Source: Hyalella azteca
Taxonomy: Eukaryota; Arthropoda; Malacostraca; Amphipoda; Hyalellidae
DNA length: 64,000 nucleotides
Direction of reading: 5' to 3'
Assembly (NCBI RefSeq): GCF_000764305.2
Contig: NW_025932839.1
Coordinates: forward strand, 62,001-126,000
A model generated the notes under the pieces. That model did not search any database. It was not told the origin of the DNA and was given only the letters and a program-made list of their open reading frames with translations. Positions within the stretch are counted from its first letter, which is position 1. Every line of letters begins with the position of its first letter. A program made the position numbers and the translations under genes. This document shows, one piece after another, positions 1 to 11,666 of the stretch.

Positions 1-2340
1 ATTATTGTACCAGTTTAATTTATAATATAAGAATATGCACCTAAAACGAATATATAAGAACCTGTAAGATAAGACCTATAAGAACCGCACCTATAAGAAT
101 ACGCTGCATCTAAAATGTGACAAAAGAAGGCAGGAAAATTTGTTTATGTTGTAATGGCACGCACGCGCTGGTGAACGTCCAAAAACGCAGAGAAACTGAC
201 TTGAACTTCATCACGTACAAAGTAGTTTTTTAATGAAGCTTTGGAAAGACCTTCAACCAAACTATTTAAGCTCGTAGCGCTTTATAGTCTCTTCCTGTCT
301 ATTAAATTCTTAGTGGCACCGCACGCACATATTTTGGTATAGTTCGGCAGGCATTTTTATACGAGTTCGATTGACATTTTGGTATATTATTATACCAAAC
401 TATTATTATTATACCAAACAAATATATTATAATTATAATTTGATTGATATTGGTATAGTTTGGCTGGCATTTTCATATCGAATTCAGACGTTTTTATGAT
501 TGATTATACATCTTTAATTAGAAAACCACGTTGTTTCGAATAAAATTTCAAAAAAGTAAATCAAAGAAAAACCTCTTTCTACTAACTCATACAACTCACA
601 TTCTCTCTTCATTTCTCAGTATTTATTCTATACGCGATCGATCGGTGGCAAGAGAATGCATTTTATTACTAACTATAATATAGCGGGTTAGCCTGGCGTT
701 GCTGAATAATTTCTATTTGATAATTCCATTTATAGGAATGAAATTATAAAATGTTTATTGAAGGAAGACCGATTTTAACCTACTCACGGAACGGTCATTT
801 ACCTGCCTTTATTCCTCTACTATTCTTCTCAAGAGGTTGTCGGATAAGCGCAGATTTCAACGAATTAACAATTTGCCGGCAATGAAAAGCAGTTGGCTGA
901 GCTGCGACCGGCACAGTCGCAAAGGCAACTAATTCAATCTATGGGAGCGCAGCCCTACACCACAAATTTAGCTCGTAAACAAGCCCTAGCGCCAACGCCT
1001 ACCCTATAATGCAATAACTAAACTCAGCTCACACCCAAGAAGCTGTAGGTATCTGAGTCATCTCCCCACACCAACTTTAAGCAACACCTACCTCACTCCA
1101 CAGCCTGCTGAATCAAATAGTCAATTATCAACAGGTCCTACTCCACAGAATTTTACCCCATATTATCACTTCTTACACACGCCGTAAGCCTTACTGGCCG
1201 CAGACCACGCCGGATCACCGTAAACCTGCTCTGCTATTTGCAGGACTGGCGTAATCCCGCTTCACTCCACGTACGGGCAGAAGCGCAAACCACCGTCCCT
1301 ATAACGCCATGCCCCGGCTCTCCCCCTTCGCAGCCATAAGGCTTTCTTCAATTGCTGATCAGTTGTGCGCCAGGATAGGTTAGGTTAGGTTTGGTTAGGT
1401 TAGGTTAGGTCCCTCCATCGCGCCAGGCGCATTACTGATCGGGCAACGAGAAAAGCCTTCTGCTGGCTGCGAAGGGGGAGAGCCGGGGCATGGCGTTATA
1501 GGGACGGCGGTTTGCGCTTTAGCCTGTGGAGTAGGGCGCGATGAAGCAGTGGCTGTGACGTAACGGCGCTGTTATGTCAGGCGCTTATTGTCAAAAGCCG
1601 CGAATACGCCAGGCTGTGTTTAATACAAGCACGCAACAGTTTGGCTATTTGCCCACGGCTGTTGCTTCGGTGGCTTGATGTTATCTGCATGGCTGACTGA
1701 TTCATATCCAGGAAAGGAAATGACGCCTATGGCTTTAGGCGCTTAATCACACAGGCTAATATGCCCTCTAGCGTGATTACGAGCGGAAAGGAATAAATAT
1801 TGAATTGTGGGCAAGGGCTATGTAGCGGTCTATACTGTGTCCCCAATCTATCAACCTTCTCGCTCCTGGTTTAATGGCCTTTCGGCCTCCAAAAATAGAT
1901 TTAACGCCATCGTCAGATTATTCTGCTATACTGTAGATCAACAATATGCGGTGACATAGGTCCATGGATACTGATGACTTGGCGCAATATTTAGTATGAC
2001 TTATGTAGATACGAGTCGATGATGCACAGAAAATTGTCTCACTTTGAACACATTTCGTTTTCAACATGGAATATATATATTTTTATTGTCGACATTTTCA
2101 ATCATATATGTCGACATACATGTATAACTACTGATGTTTCAATCTATAATTAATTATCGCTCTCTGGTCTTCGTTTATTCTGAAATATTTTTACACAATT
2201 CACAATTCCTACAATCCATTTTACGTGGATTTCCAGTTTTCTTTTTACTTGGAATTTATAAAATTTGTTTCACTACACTTAACATTTCCCTTATGTTAAT
2301 CACACCGATGGAGCCCAAAACTAATAACGAAAAGTCTAAA
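1..2340 (+). repeat. Family A repeat, left arm (host of the fold-back insertion)
   Basis: Bases 1-942 and 1,844-2,340 form one repeat unit of about 1.4 kb that recurs four more times nearby. Reverse-complemented, it aligns almost end to end with 5,215-6,520, and in direct orientation with 3,386-5,095 and 9,975-10,695. A shared short reading frame containing HLPAFTPL occurs in every long copy, but no long ORF and no recognisable transposase was found. The unit is cut at the window edge, so its true left end is not visible. I do not recognise the family; a non-autonomous DNA element or a palindromic segmental repeat are the options. Confidence 0.8.
943..1843. mobile_element. Fold-back DNA element with TTAGG loop, 8-bp target duplication
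   Basis: A 901-bp insertion in the family A left arm. The 8-bp sequence caatctat is present on both sides (935-942 and 1,844-1,851), and the related copy at 3,975-4,090 lacks the insert. The ends begin and finish with GGGA/TCCC. Inside, 1,281-1,350 and 1,450-1,525 are a near-perfect inverted repeat of about 60 bp. Between its arms lies a short TTAGG array (about 1,376-1,410) with one TTTGG variant. An 8-bp duplication is typical of hAT superfamily insertions. No coding capacity was seen, so it is non-autonomous. A diverged second copy is at 10,696-11,521. Confidence 0.75.
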
Positions 2341-2525
2341 TTTGAAAAATGTGCTCGAGGCTGTTATTCTTCACAGTGCAAGCCTCTCATCATTCTTAAA
2401 AATAGCGTCTCACAAGGAAATATCTTTTGTGTGGCGCGATAACACGCCTTCTTCGTCCAAAAAAGAGCCCTTCAGCGTTCACAGGAGGGGCGGCGTCGGA
2501 GCCACGCCATCATGCGTGACATGAA

Positions 2526-3385
2526 CAAGAACAGCAAGATTACAGTATGAGAAGACACGGTTGCAACGACAGAGTGATGATGTTGAAGTCGACCATTGAA
2601 AAAGACTTAGGAGTTAATGTCGACAGTGAGTTGAAATATTCTAAGCATATTGAAGCTCAAGTTAATAAAGCCAATAAACGACTTGGACTGATCAGACGCT
2701 CCTACGAGTACATAGATGCTGAAGCAATGAAGCTGTTGTTTGTCGCCGTCGTGCGTCCGAACCTAGAGTTTGGAAACGTCGTGTGGTCACCAAAATTAGA
2801 ACAGGACAAAAATTTAGTCGACAGTGTTCAAAGACGTGCAACAAGGATAATTCTGGGATTAAAAGGCAAGCCTTATGAAGAAAGATTGAAAATTATGAAG
2901 CTTCCAAGCTTCCGTTGTCGACGTCTGCGTGGTGACCTCATTGATGTATACAAGTATTCTCATGGTTTATACAATCTCCCAGAAGTATTACTAGAATTTG
3001 AAACAAATACCAACCTCAGGGGCCACAGCTATAAACTAAAAAATGCGTTGCAACTCATCCACGCGACAACATTTCTTCTCGCTTCGTGTCACCGACATGT
3101 GGAACAGCCTCCCTGATAGCATCGTTGACGCTCCAAGTATGAACGCCTTCAAGAACAGACTAGATAAAGCTATGCAGGAGCATATGTTCAGTCTTAAAAT
3201 GCCTAGCACCTTACAAACCTTGCAATAAGTCCACCAGCTATCTCAATCAATTCGTCAGTTATGGAAAGCTCGGGTTCAAAAGGCCGGATCCCTTGTGAAT
3301 CAAGTCACGAAAAGTCTAAGAATCGGCAACAGGCCATGTGCCTATTTGTTCAGTGCCGGCACTTCTATTCTATTCTTCTATTCTA
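2526..3385 (+). mobile_element. Non-LTR retrotransposon (CR1/jockey-like LINE) 3' fragment, frameshifted
   Basis: The reading frame from 2,547 encodes the C-terminal part of a reverse-transcriptase polyprotein. Landmarks in order are KDLGVNVD, KANKRLGLIRRS, AVVRPNLEFGNVVWSP, VQRRATRI, YEERLKIMKLPS and RRLRGDLIDVYK. The frame breaks near 3,050 in an A-rich run and continues in another frame (3,043-3,228: DMWNSLPDSIVDAPS, FKNRLDKAM). It ends with a TTCTAT-rich tail. Endonuclease and catalytic RT motifs are absent, so this is a dead 5'-truncated copy. Related copies lie at 9,108-9,970, about 41,600-42,100, 42,600-43,464 (minus) and 60,750-60,920 (minus, 3' end only). Confidence 0.85.
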
Positions 3386-5095
3386 TTAAATTCTTAGTGG
3401 CACCGCACGCACATATTTTGGTATAGTTCGGCAGGTATTTTCATATGAGTTTGATTGACATTTTAGTATTATATTATTACACCAAACTATTATTATCATA
3501 CTAAACAAATTTCTTATAACTATATTTTGATTGATATTGGAATAGTTTGGAAAACATTTTCCTACGAGTTCAGACGTTGCTTAGGATCGATTAAATATCT
3601 TTAATTAGATAACCCCGCTGTTGGACAAAATTTCAAAAATGTAAATAAAAAACTCTTTATATCAACTCATAGAACTCCTTTTTCCATCCCCAGTATTTGC
3701 TATATACATTATACGAGTTCGATCGGTGGCAAGAGAATTCGTTTTATTACAAACTATAATATAGTAGGTTAGCCTGGCGTTGCCGAATGACTTCTAGTTG
3801 ATAACTCCATTTATAGGAATGAAATTATAAAATGTTTATTGAAGGAATACCATTTCAAGCTTACACATGGAACTCTCATTTACCTGCCTTTACTCCTCTA
3901 TTCTTCTCAAGAGTTTGCCGCATACGCGCAAATTTCAACGAATTAACAATTTGTTAGCAATGAAAAGCAGTTGACTGAGCTGCGTCACAAACAGTAGCAC
4001 ACGCAAGTAATTCAATCTTTCAACACTCTCGCTCAAGTTCCACGGGCCTTTCGGCCTCCAAAATTATTTTCAACTTTATTCATTGCAGGAGCAGCGGACA
4101 CTTAAAGATTAAGTGCGCCGACATAGGTTCATGTATACTGATGACGTGGCGTAATTAAAGATATGATTAATGTAGACACGAGTCGATGTTGCACAGAAAA
4201 TTTCTCCACTTTGAACTTTGAACACATTTCGTCTTTAATATAAAATATATATGTTTTTATTGTTGACATGTATTTCAACTACTGATGTTTCATTCGAAAA
4301 CTAATTATAGCTCTCAAGTCTTCGTTTATTTTGAATTATTTTTACATACTTCAGAGTAAACTATATTTTGCGAGGGTCTGAAGAAGAGGGTTGGTTTTCT
4401 CTACTACTTTTTCAAATTTCACAGCAGCATTGTTAGAATAAACATGACATGAACACAATGGAATAACGAGATCAAAAGAATTAAGGAAATGCACTTGGTG
4501 ATACAGTGATGACAGTTACACTGAATTATTTTATTGCATTATATGAATTGAATTCTAGTGAAGAACTTATCATCTTACCCCTTAGCAGATGTTTACCCCA
4601 CGACGTCGTCCAAAAAATGACGCTAACTCGCGATTGGCTAATGTTTACTCTCTGGCGCGGTCTAGAAGAATTCACAATATTTGATTGTATGCAATTTGAA
4701 AATAGAAATAATTTCCTCGCTTACTGAATTCTAATTATTCATAAATTACGCGAGTGCTATTCGTGTACGAGAATTGACAAGATTTAATGACCGAATATTT
4801 TATAATTATTTAATAGTGAAATGATGCAATGCGAAATAAGCAATCGCGTTCAAGGTAATTAAGTTACATGTAGTTACAGAGATTTATGATTGCCGAGTTT
4901 CAAGGTTAAATAAAATTAATTACGACATTGACAAGAAATTATTATTGACAGTGCGAGTTATGCATACGAGTCGCTGCAGACCTCCTGTTTTCCTCATTCC
5001 TGGAATTTATTAAAAGTTTTGTATCAATTTAGTGAATAGTTCCCTAATGTGAATCTCACCGATGTGGCCCAAACCCCGAACATTAAGAAAACTAT
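3386..5095 (+). repeat. Family A repeat, internal direct copy with insertion
   Basis: Aligns with 301-942 plus 1,852-2,340 in the same orientation but lacks the first ~300 bases, where a LINE tail abuts it. It also lacks the fold-back element. About 600 bases (4,380-4,975) unrelated to the other copies interrupt it; compare the uninterrupted copy at 10,560-10,690. I see no gene in that insert; a 73-codon frame at 4,506-4,727 has no recognisable features. Confidence 0.7.
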
Positions 5096-5177
5096 AATAC
5101 GGACATAAATACATAATTATAATATATAATATAATATAATAATATGGAATATAAAATATAATATATAATAACTATAA

Positions 5178-5207
5178 TACCCAGCTGACGTCACCGTCAG
5201 CTGGGTA
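5178..5207. repeat. Perfect palindrome between family A copies
   Basis: Thirteen-base arms (tacccagctgacg and its complement) flank a 4-base centre, which creates a TGACGTCA core. It lies at the boundary between the direct copy (ending about 5,095) and the inverted arm (starting about 5,215), just after an AT-rich run. Confidence 0.7.
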
Positions 5208-5214
5208 ATTCTCA

Positions 5215-6533
5215 CGTCTGTAAAAATTATTCAAAATAAACGAAGACATTAGAGCCATAATTAGTTGTCGAATGAAACATCAGTAGTTGAAATTCATGCA
5301 AACAATAAAAATATATACATAATGTTAGAGACGAAATGTATTCGATGTTCAGAGTGGGAAAATTTTTTGTGTATCATCGACCAGTATCTACATTAGTAAA
5401 CCCTGAAATACGCCATGTCATCAGTATTCATGTACCTATGTCGGCGCACTTGCTCTAAATTTAGGAAATTAGAATTTTATTTTGAGCAAAATTTAACTAA
5501 ATTTTTGTGGCAGAAAGGCCCATGAAGCTTAAGCGAAAAGTTTGCGAGATTGTATAATTTGCGTTTTCCACTGTGCCGGTCGCAGCTCGGCCAACTGCTT
5601 TTCTTTGCCAGCAAATTGTTACTTCGTTGAAATCTGCGCGTATGCGACAACCTCTTGAGAAGAATAGAGGAGTAAAGGCAGGTAAATGACCGTTCCATGT
5701 GTAAGTTAGTGTCATTGTTAGTAAGTTAGTGTTCCATGTGTAAGTGTTGTTATTTGGTGTGTAAGTTAAAGAATAGCTTTTCCTTCAGTAAACATTTTAT
5801 AATTTATTTCCTGTAAATGGAATTATCAAATTCAAGTTATTGTCGAGTAGGGGAATAAAATGCATTCTCATGTCACCGATAAAATACTGAAGATATAGAA
5901 AGGAGGAGTGAATGGGAGTTCTATGTGTTAGTATAAATAGGTTTTGCTTACGTAAACATTTCTGAGTTTTCATTCAAACAGCGGGATTTTCTAATTAAAG
6001 ATATATAATCAATCCCAAGCAACGTCTGAACTTGATATGAAAATGCCTGCCAAACTATGCCAATATCAATCAAAATATAGTTATAATATATTTGTTTTCT
6101 ACAACAATAATAGTTGCGTATAATAATATAATACCAAAATGTCAATCGAACCCGTATGAAAATGCCTGCCGAACTATACCAAAATATGTGTAACGCCACG
6201 GTGATTCTTAAATTATCTGTCCTTCTCTGATATTTCGCGATGCTCGAATTTACAAAACCAACTTCCAGAAAGGTTTCGAAGTAATTTAAAATTTGTTTGT
6301 GATGAAGTTCAAGTCAGTTTCTTTGCGTTTTTGGACGTTCACCAGCGCGTGCGTGTCATTACAACATAAACAAATTTTCCTGCCTTCTTTTGTCACATTT
6401 TAGGTGCAGCGTATTCTTACAGGTGCGGTTCTTGTAGGTCTTATAGTATAGGTTCTTATATATTCATTTTAGGTGCGTATTCTTATATTATATATTAAAC
6501 TGGTCCAGTAATGTACAGATGTCAACTGATCAG
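5215..6533 (-). repeat. Family A repeat, inverted right arm
   Basis: Reverse complement of the left arm. Matching blocks include the end region at 6,410-6,515 (complement of 1-110), the HLPAFTPL-containing frame at 5,560-5,700, and the 5,270-5,460 block that matches 1,950-2,160. Together with 1-2,340 it makes an inverted repeat of about 1.3 kb per arm over about 6.5 kb. Confidence 0.75.
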
Positions 6534-6715
6534 AGCTGGGCAGCGCTACTTGGAAATGTAGCGGCGCTACCGCTACCGCTACATGCTCTAAATGTAGCGG
6601 GCGCTACCGCTACCACTACCGCTACACCCACTAGATTGTAACGGGCGCTACCGCTACCGCTACAGTAAAATGTAGCGCGCTACATTAGCCGCTACAATGG
6701 CCAAAATTATTGGAA
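6534..6715. mobile_element. GCTACC-rich repeat with hAT-like end
   Basis: Begins cagagctgggcagcg, resembling the CAGRGNTGGGCA termini of many hAT elements. It continues with iterated gctaccgctac / gtagcgg motifs that can fold on themselves. No second terminus and no target duplication were identified, so this is a tentative call of a solo end. Confidence 0.35.
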
Positions 6716-6884
6716 ATCTCTAAATGTTTATTGTTCTGCTATTGGGATTTACTCATTAATATTTAATGAAAATAAAACATTTTTAAAACATATCAATGCA
6801 TGTATGCATTGATATGTTTTATTGCAATTAACCTAACCGAACTAGTATGGGTTACCCCAGGGTTAGATACAGTAAATAAAAGTT

Positions 6885-7150
6885 ACAGTTATATTTATGT
6901 TTTACCTTCCCTACATGGATGTGAACTAAAGTTCACATCCATGTAATCATTTCCTTAGTAACATTTCCTTAGTAACATTTCCTTAGTAAACATTTCCTTA
7001 GTAATCTTCCAATCTAAGAAATTATCCACATATACATATAAAAATCAGTCTTTTTTTGTATATATATGTGGATTATTTTTGAGATTGGTAGATTAAAGTG
7101 GACATCCATGTAGGGAAGGTGAAACATAAAAATAACTGTGTAAAAATAAC
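6885..7150. repeat. Inverted-repeat element
   Basis: A block around 6,890-6,930 (ccttccctacatggatgtg) recurs as its reverse complement around 7,085-7,130, followed by related acataaaaataactg sequence. The spacer holds repeats of acatttccttagta. This resembles a small fold-back MITE. Confidence 0.55.
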
Positions 7151-7571
7151 TGTAAGCAAACTGATAGATGAAAAAAAAACTGTAAGTGGTAACTGGTAAC
7201 AACTTAACAAGTAACAACTAACATGTTGACACTAGTAACAGGCTGAGGTTGACAACATTACACCGAAATCTTTCGTACAGTTTTATTCTGTAATTTATAT
7301 TATGTGTGTATCATGCTGGTTTTTAAATAATATTTAATACTATTAAGGGGACCGGCTACCCTAAAAATCGGAAATTTTGGCTTTACCGTTTGCTTGACTC
7401 ATTTTGTAGCTGCTGAAAAGGCGCGTCTAACGCAGTTTACCGCATGTCTGTGCGTGCTATAATTTTTGTGCAAGACAATTTTAAAAATATATATATGAAC
7501 ATTTTTTAACAATATGTACAAAGATTTATTTGAATTAAATCTGTATATATAGATCATTACTATCGTTACTT

Positions 7572-7930
7572 ACAAAGTGTTTGCACTCGTTTGAAAGCTA
7601 CAAACGAGACGCGTTCAACAAAGCTACTACCACAGATGTACATGCAATACTTTTTTGTGTAATGCAGTCTTGAACTTTTATGAAATGATCGTTTTATATC
7701 ATTATTTACAAATAAATGGTATTTATATGTCATTATTTAGGTTAATTGCAAAGTGTTTGCACTCGTTTGAAAGCTACAAACAAGACGCGTTTAACAAAGC
7801 TACTACTATGGATGTTCATGCAATAGTTTTTGCGTAATGCAGTTGTAAAGTTATGTAAAATGAATATTTTATATATATATTTATTTATAAAAAGTCCCAT
7901 TTATAGCCTATTATTCACGTTAAATTGAAC
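7572..7930 (+). repeat. Two-copy tandem duplication of about 180 bp
   Basis: The block starting aagtgtttgcactcgtttga at about 7,575 is repeated from about 7,752 with scattered substitutions and a diverged 3' part. It is AT-rich and non-coding. Confidence 0.7.
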
Positions 7931-8102
7931 ATAAATAGGTCTAAAGACGCGTGCTGGTACCTTGACTGCAAATAATTGGCAATGAGAAAGCTTGGGCTAC
8001 AATATCAAGACTTTTTGGGCATATTCTTCTGTTTTCAATGAATTTTACTTTATTTGGCTCCCCTGAACAATTTAAAAATCCACAAAAAACGCCATCTTAA
8101 AA

Positions 8103-8402
8103 AAATTATAACTCCAACAGTTTTCAAGCTAACGGCAATGAGAGACATACCATTCGATTTGCAAAAACAATACCTAGCGACTCTAGAAGCCTTTTTTTTT
8201 AATATGTGCATGGTTTGACTTATATAGGAGAAGGGGGAGGAAGGTGGGGGTAAAAATGTGAAAAAATGGGAAGAACGCGAAAAAAACGATGAGGAAAATA
8301 AAAAATCGTGGCTATACAGTCGCTAGATATTGTTGTTACAAATCGAATGATATGTGTCTCGACATTTTAGCATGTGATTTGCAAAAGTTATAAACTTTTT
8401 TA
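8103..8402. repeat. Inverted-repeat (MITE-like) element
   Basis: Arms of about 80 bp: 8,103-8,190 and 8,325-8,402 are reverse complements with some mismatches (for example cattcgatttgcaaaaacaa against ttgttacaaatcgaatg). The loop is G- and A-rich. No coding content and no clear target duplication. Confidence 0.6.
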
Positions 8403-8559
8403 GAGTACCCCTTATTTGCCGTTTTCTATTAATTCCACATACAATATTACCATAAAAATGTTCTTCTTTTATATAAAACAAGTTTCAACTTCATAACGTT
8501 CTTAGTTTTTTATTTATTAACAAATTAAAAGAGTTGCTTAATTCTGAAACACCCTGTAG

Positions 8560-8655
8560 GTCTTATCTTATAGGTTCTTATATATTCTTTTTAGGTGCGT
8601 ATTCTTATACATTATTATATATTAAACTGGTCCAATAATATACAGATGTCAACTG
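8560..8655 (-). repeat. Family A terminal fragment
   Basis: Nearly the same 95 bases as 6,440-6,533, in the same orientation, ending at the shared tcaactgat. It is the terminal piece only. With 6,440-6,533 it brackets about 2 kb of small-element sequence. Confidence 0.75.
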
Positions 8656-9107
8656 ATGGTAATTATATTGCAGTCATGCGTAGCGCAACCTAATAGCCCG
8701 CTTCCAAAATTCTGCAGCCGCGTCTAAAAGTATTTACAAGCTTATGGTGAACAAAACAATAAGTGAATTGTGAATTTAAACTAATTTAAATCAAATTTAC
8801 CAATCATTCACCCTGGAGAAGGTAGTCTCGGATCTTATTTGTACAAGAATTTATTTGTATTCTTAACAATGTTAATTGAATTATTAATACGAACTTATTA
8901 TCACTACTTAAATATTTTTACGAATTGCAATTCAATGTCAAAACATACATTGCGTTTCATTAAAAAAGACATACTTAGATGCTTTTTCTTCATTAGGTCC
9001 GAAGTCTCTCACATATACCAATGATACTAAACACGGGAAATGAAAGCTCTTAAAGCTGAAAGCTGCGGTTTAATGCTGAAAAGTGTAAAGTACTTCGCCT
9101 CAGGAAG

Positions 9108-9970
9108 AACAATGAACAGCAAGATTACAGTATGAGAAGACATGGTTGCAACGAGAGAGTAATGATTGAAAAGTCTAGTGCGGAAAAATATCTCTGAGCT
9201 TATGTCGACAAGGAGCTGAAATTTTCTAATCATGTTGAAACGCAAGCTAACACATCTAACAAACTTCTTGGACTAATTAGACGCTCTTACGAGTTCCTAT
9301 AGATGCGGAGGCGATGAAGCAGTTGTTTGTTGCTGCCGTGCGCCCGAATCTAGAGTTTGGAAACGTTGTGTGGTCACAGAGATTTGAAAAGGAGAAAAAT
9401 TTGGTAAAGAATGTTCAAAGACGTGCAACAAGGATAATTCCAGGCTTGAAATGCAAGACATATGAAGAAAGATTAAAGATTATGAAGCTTTCAAGCCTCA
9501 GTTATCGACGTCTGTGTGGGGACCTCATGCATTGAAGTATACAAGTATACTCATGATTTATACAAGGTCACCGAAGGATTACTAGAATTTGAAACAAGAA
9601 CAAACACAAGGGGCCACGGATATAAACTAAAAAAACGAGCTGTAAATTATCCACGCGACAACATTTCTTCTCGCTTCGAGTCACCGACATGAGGAACAGC
9701 CTCCCCGATTACATCGTTGGCGCTCCGAGTATGAACGCGTTCAAGAACAGACTAGATAAAGCTATGGAGAAATATATGTTCAGACTTGAAATCCCTAGCA
9801 CCAAATCGAACCCGGTGGAAATCGAGTAGCTATTTCAAACTTTCGTCAGTCATGGAAAGATCCGGTCAAATGACACGATTTTAGATCTTCTGTGAGATAG
9901 TCACGAAAAGTTCAAGAATCGGCGACAGGCCACATCAGGCCTACTCTTCAGCGCCGACATCACTATGTTA
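9108..9970 (+). mobile_element. LINE 3' fragment, second copy, degenerate
   Basis: The same RT C-terminal region as 2,526-3,385, starting at the same aacagcaagattacagtatg sequence. Frames are broken several times: the best frame is 9,314-9,535, with VRPNLEFGNVVWS, VQRRATRIIPGLK and YEERLKIMKLS, then an early stop. It ends in a tatgt-rich tail at about 9,960 and abuts family A sequence, as the first copy does. Confidence 0.8.
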
Positions 9971-9974
9971 TGTT

Positions 9975-10695
9975 ATGTTGAGAGAATGCATTTTATTCCC
10001 AACTCGACCATAACTTAAATTTGATAATTCCACTCGTAGGAATAAAATTATAAAATGTTTACCGAAGGAAGACCTATTCAAACTAACAAATTAAACTCTC
10101 ATTTACCTGCCTTTACTCCTCTATTGCTCTCACGAGGTCGTCGTACACGCGCAGATTCAAACGAATTACCAATTTTGCTGGCTATGAAAAGCAGTTTCGA
10201 CCGGGAGAGCAGCACACACATATTTTACCATCTTAGAATTTCTTCGCCCAATTTCTACTGGCTTTCCAGCCTTCAAAAATATTTCAGCGCTACTTTAGAT
10301 GCTAATGTTACTATTGGAGCGTGAGTGCGACGACATAAGTCCATGGATACTGATGACATAGCGCTATTTTAGGCATGACTAATTTAGACACGAGTCAATG
10401 ATGAATATGAAATTGTCTCACTTTGAATACATTCCGTCTCTAACATGAAATATATTTTATTTTATTGTCGACATTTATTGTAACTCTGACGTTTCATCCC
10501 AAAATAAATTTTGACTGCCAAATCTTCGTTTATTTTGAATTATTTCATTCATAATTCAGAGTGAATTATATTTTACGATGGTGTCCAGTCTTCCCTATTC
10601 CTCGAATATATAAAAATTTTGTTTGACTTTACTAAATAGTTCCCCAATGTTAATCACACCGACGTGGCCCGAACTTTAACAAAACTAATAACGGA
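9975..10695 (+). repeat. Family A repeat, partial copy
   Basis: Matches the right-hand two thirds of the family A unit and retains an 89-codon frame (10,055-10,324) with the family's SHLPAFTPLLLSRGRRTRAD stretch. It lacks the 600-base insertion seen in the 3,386-5,095 copy, and a fold-back element joins its 3' end at 10,696. Confidence 0.75.
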
Positions 10696-11521
10696 GGGAG
10701 CGCTGCCATAGCCCAAAAATTTGACTCTTAAATCAGCCCAAGAGCCAATGCCAACCCTCTACATGCAATAGAAATAGTCAGCCTAACACATATGCAGCTG
10801 TTCTTACTTGCCTCATCTCACCACACCAGCTTGAAACAAGCAATGCCTCAGCCCACAAGCTGATACTCCAAACGTATTACGCCCAATAGCTCCTACACCA
10901 ATGATTTAAGCCCATACCATCACTTCTTACAAATGCCGTAAGCCACAGGGTCCGCAGACCGCACCAGACTGCCGTAAATGGGAACGGAATGGGTCCCCGC
11001 ACCGGACTGTCGCATCACCTTACCCACTTCGCAGGCGTAAGCCCAGCCCTGACGCTCACCAGCATCTCCTTCCTCCACACCTACCCCCTTCTCTCCACCT
11101 TTCCGCGAAAGGGTTAGGTTTGGTTAGGTTAGGTTAGGTTAGAATTCTTCCGCAAGCTGGTACCGAAAGGAGGGGGAGCAGGGGGTAAGCGTGGAGGTTT
11201 AGCCTCCAGAAGAACGGACAGGCTGGAGAGGTAGCAGTGTACTGATAGCACTGTGGCGCAGGGCGTTCTTTATCGAAAGTGGGGAAGGGGCTAGGCTGCA
11301 TGGAATAGAAATTTTTTAGGGTTTAGCGTGTGGGTTACGACCATTGTTTTGGCGGCTTGCAGCTCATTGGCTCGCTGATTTACATCCATGAAGGGATTTA
11401 GTCCCTGTGGCTTTCATCAAGTAATCATGTTGGCTAATTTGCTCTGCAGCATGCTTATGCACGGGGTGAAGTATGAAAATTATGCAGGTATTGGGCAATG
11501 CTGGGTTATTTCAGTCGTCCC
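10696..11521. mobile_element. Fold-back element with TTAGG loop, second copy
   Basis: Homologous along its length to 943-1,843: both start gggagcgc, share the central gcagacc...gccgtaaa region, and end with gtccc. The centre again holds a TTAGG array (about 11,112-11,143, with a TTTGG variant) between diverged inverted arms (about 11,085-11,108 and 11,160-11,205). No flanking 8-bp duplication could be matched, so the copy is older or rearranged. Confidence 0.7.
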
Positions 11522-11666
11522 ACCACGACCCAAGTCCAAACTCCAAAGCCGTAGTTTACGCTAATCACCTTTTCAAATCCGCAAATGGTCCATGAAGTGG
11601 TTAATAAAGTAGGGCCTAGCAAAAGTGCGGAACGGCAACTTGGTGCCGACGTGACGTCATTTACAC

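Noticed and set aside
1376..1410. TTAGG run as a sign of a chromosome end
   Set aside because: It is short, internal, and enclosed in the inverted arms of an inserted element; a related copy with its own run lies at 11,112-11,143.
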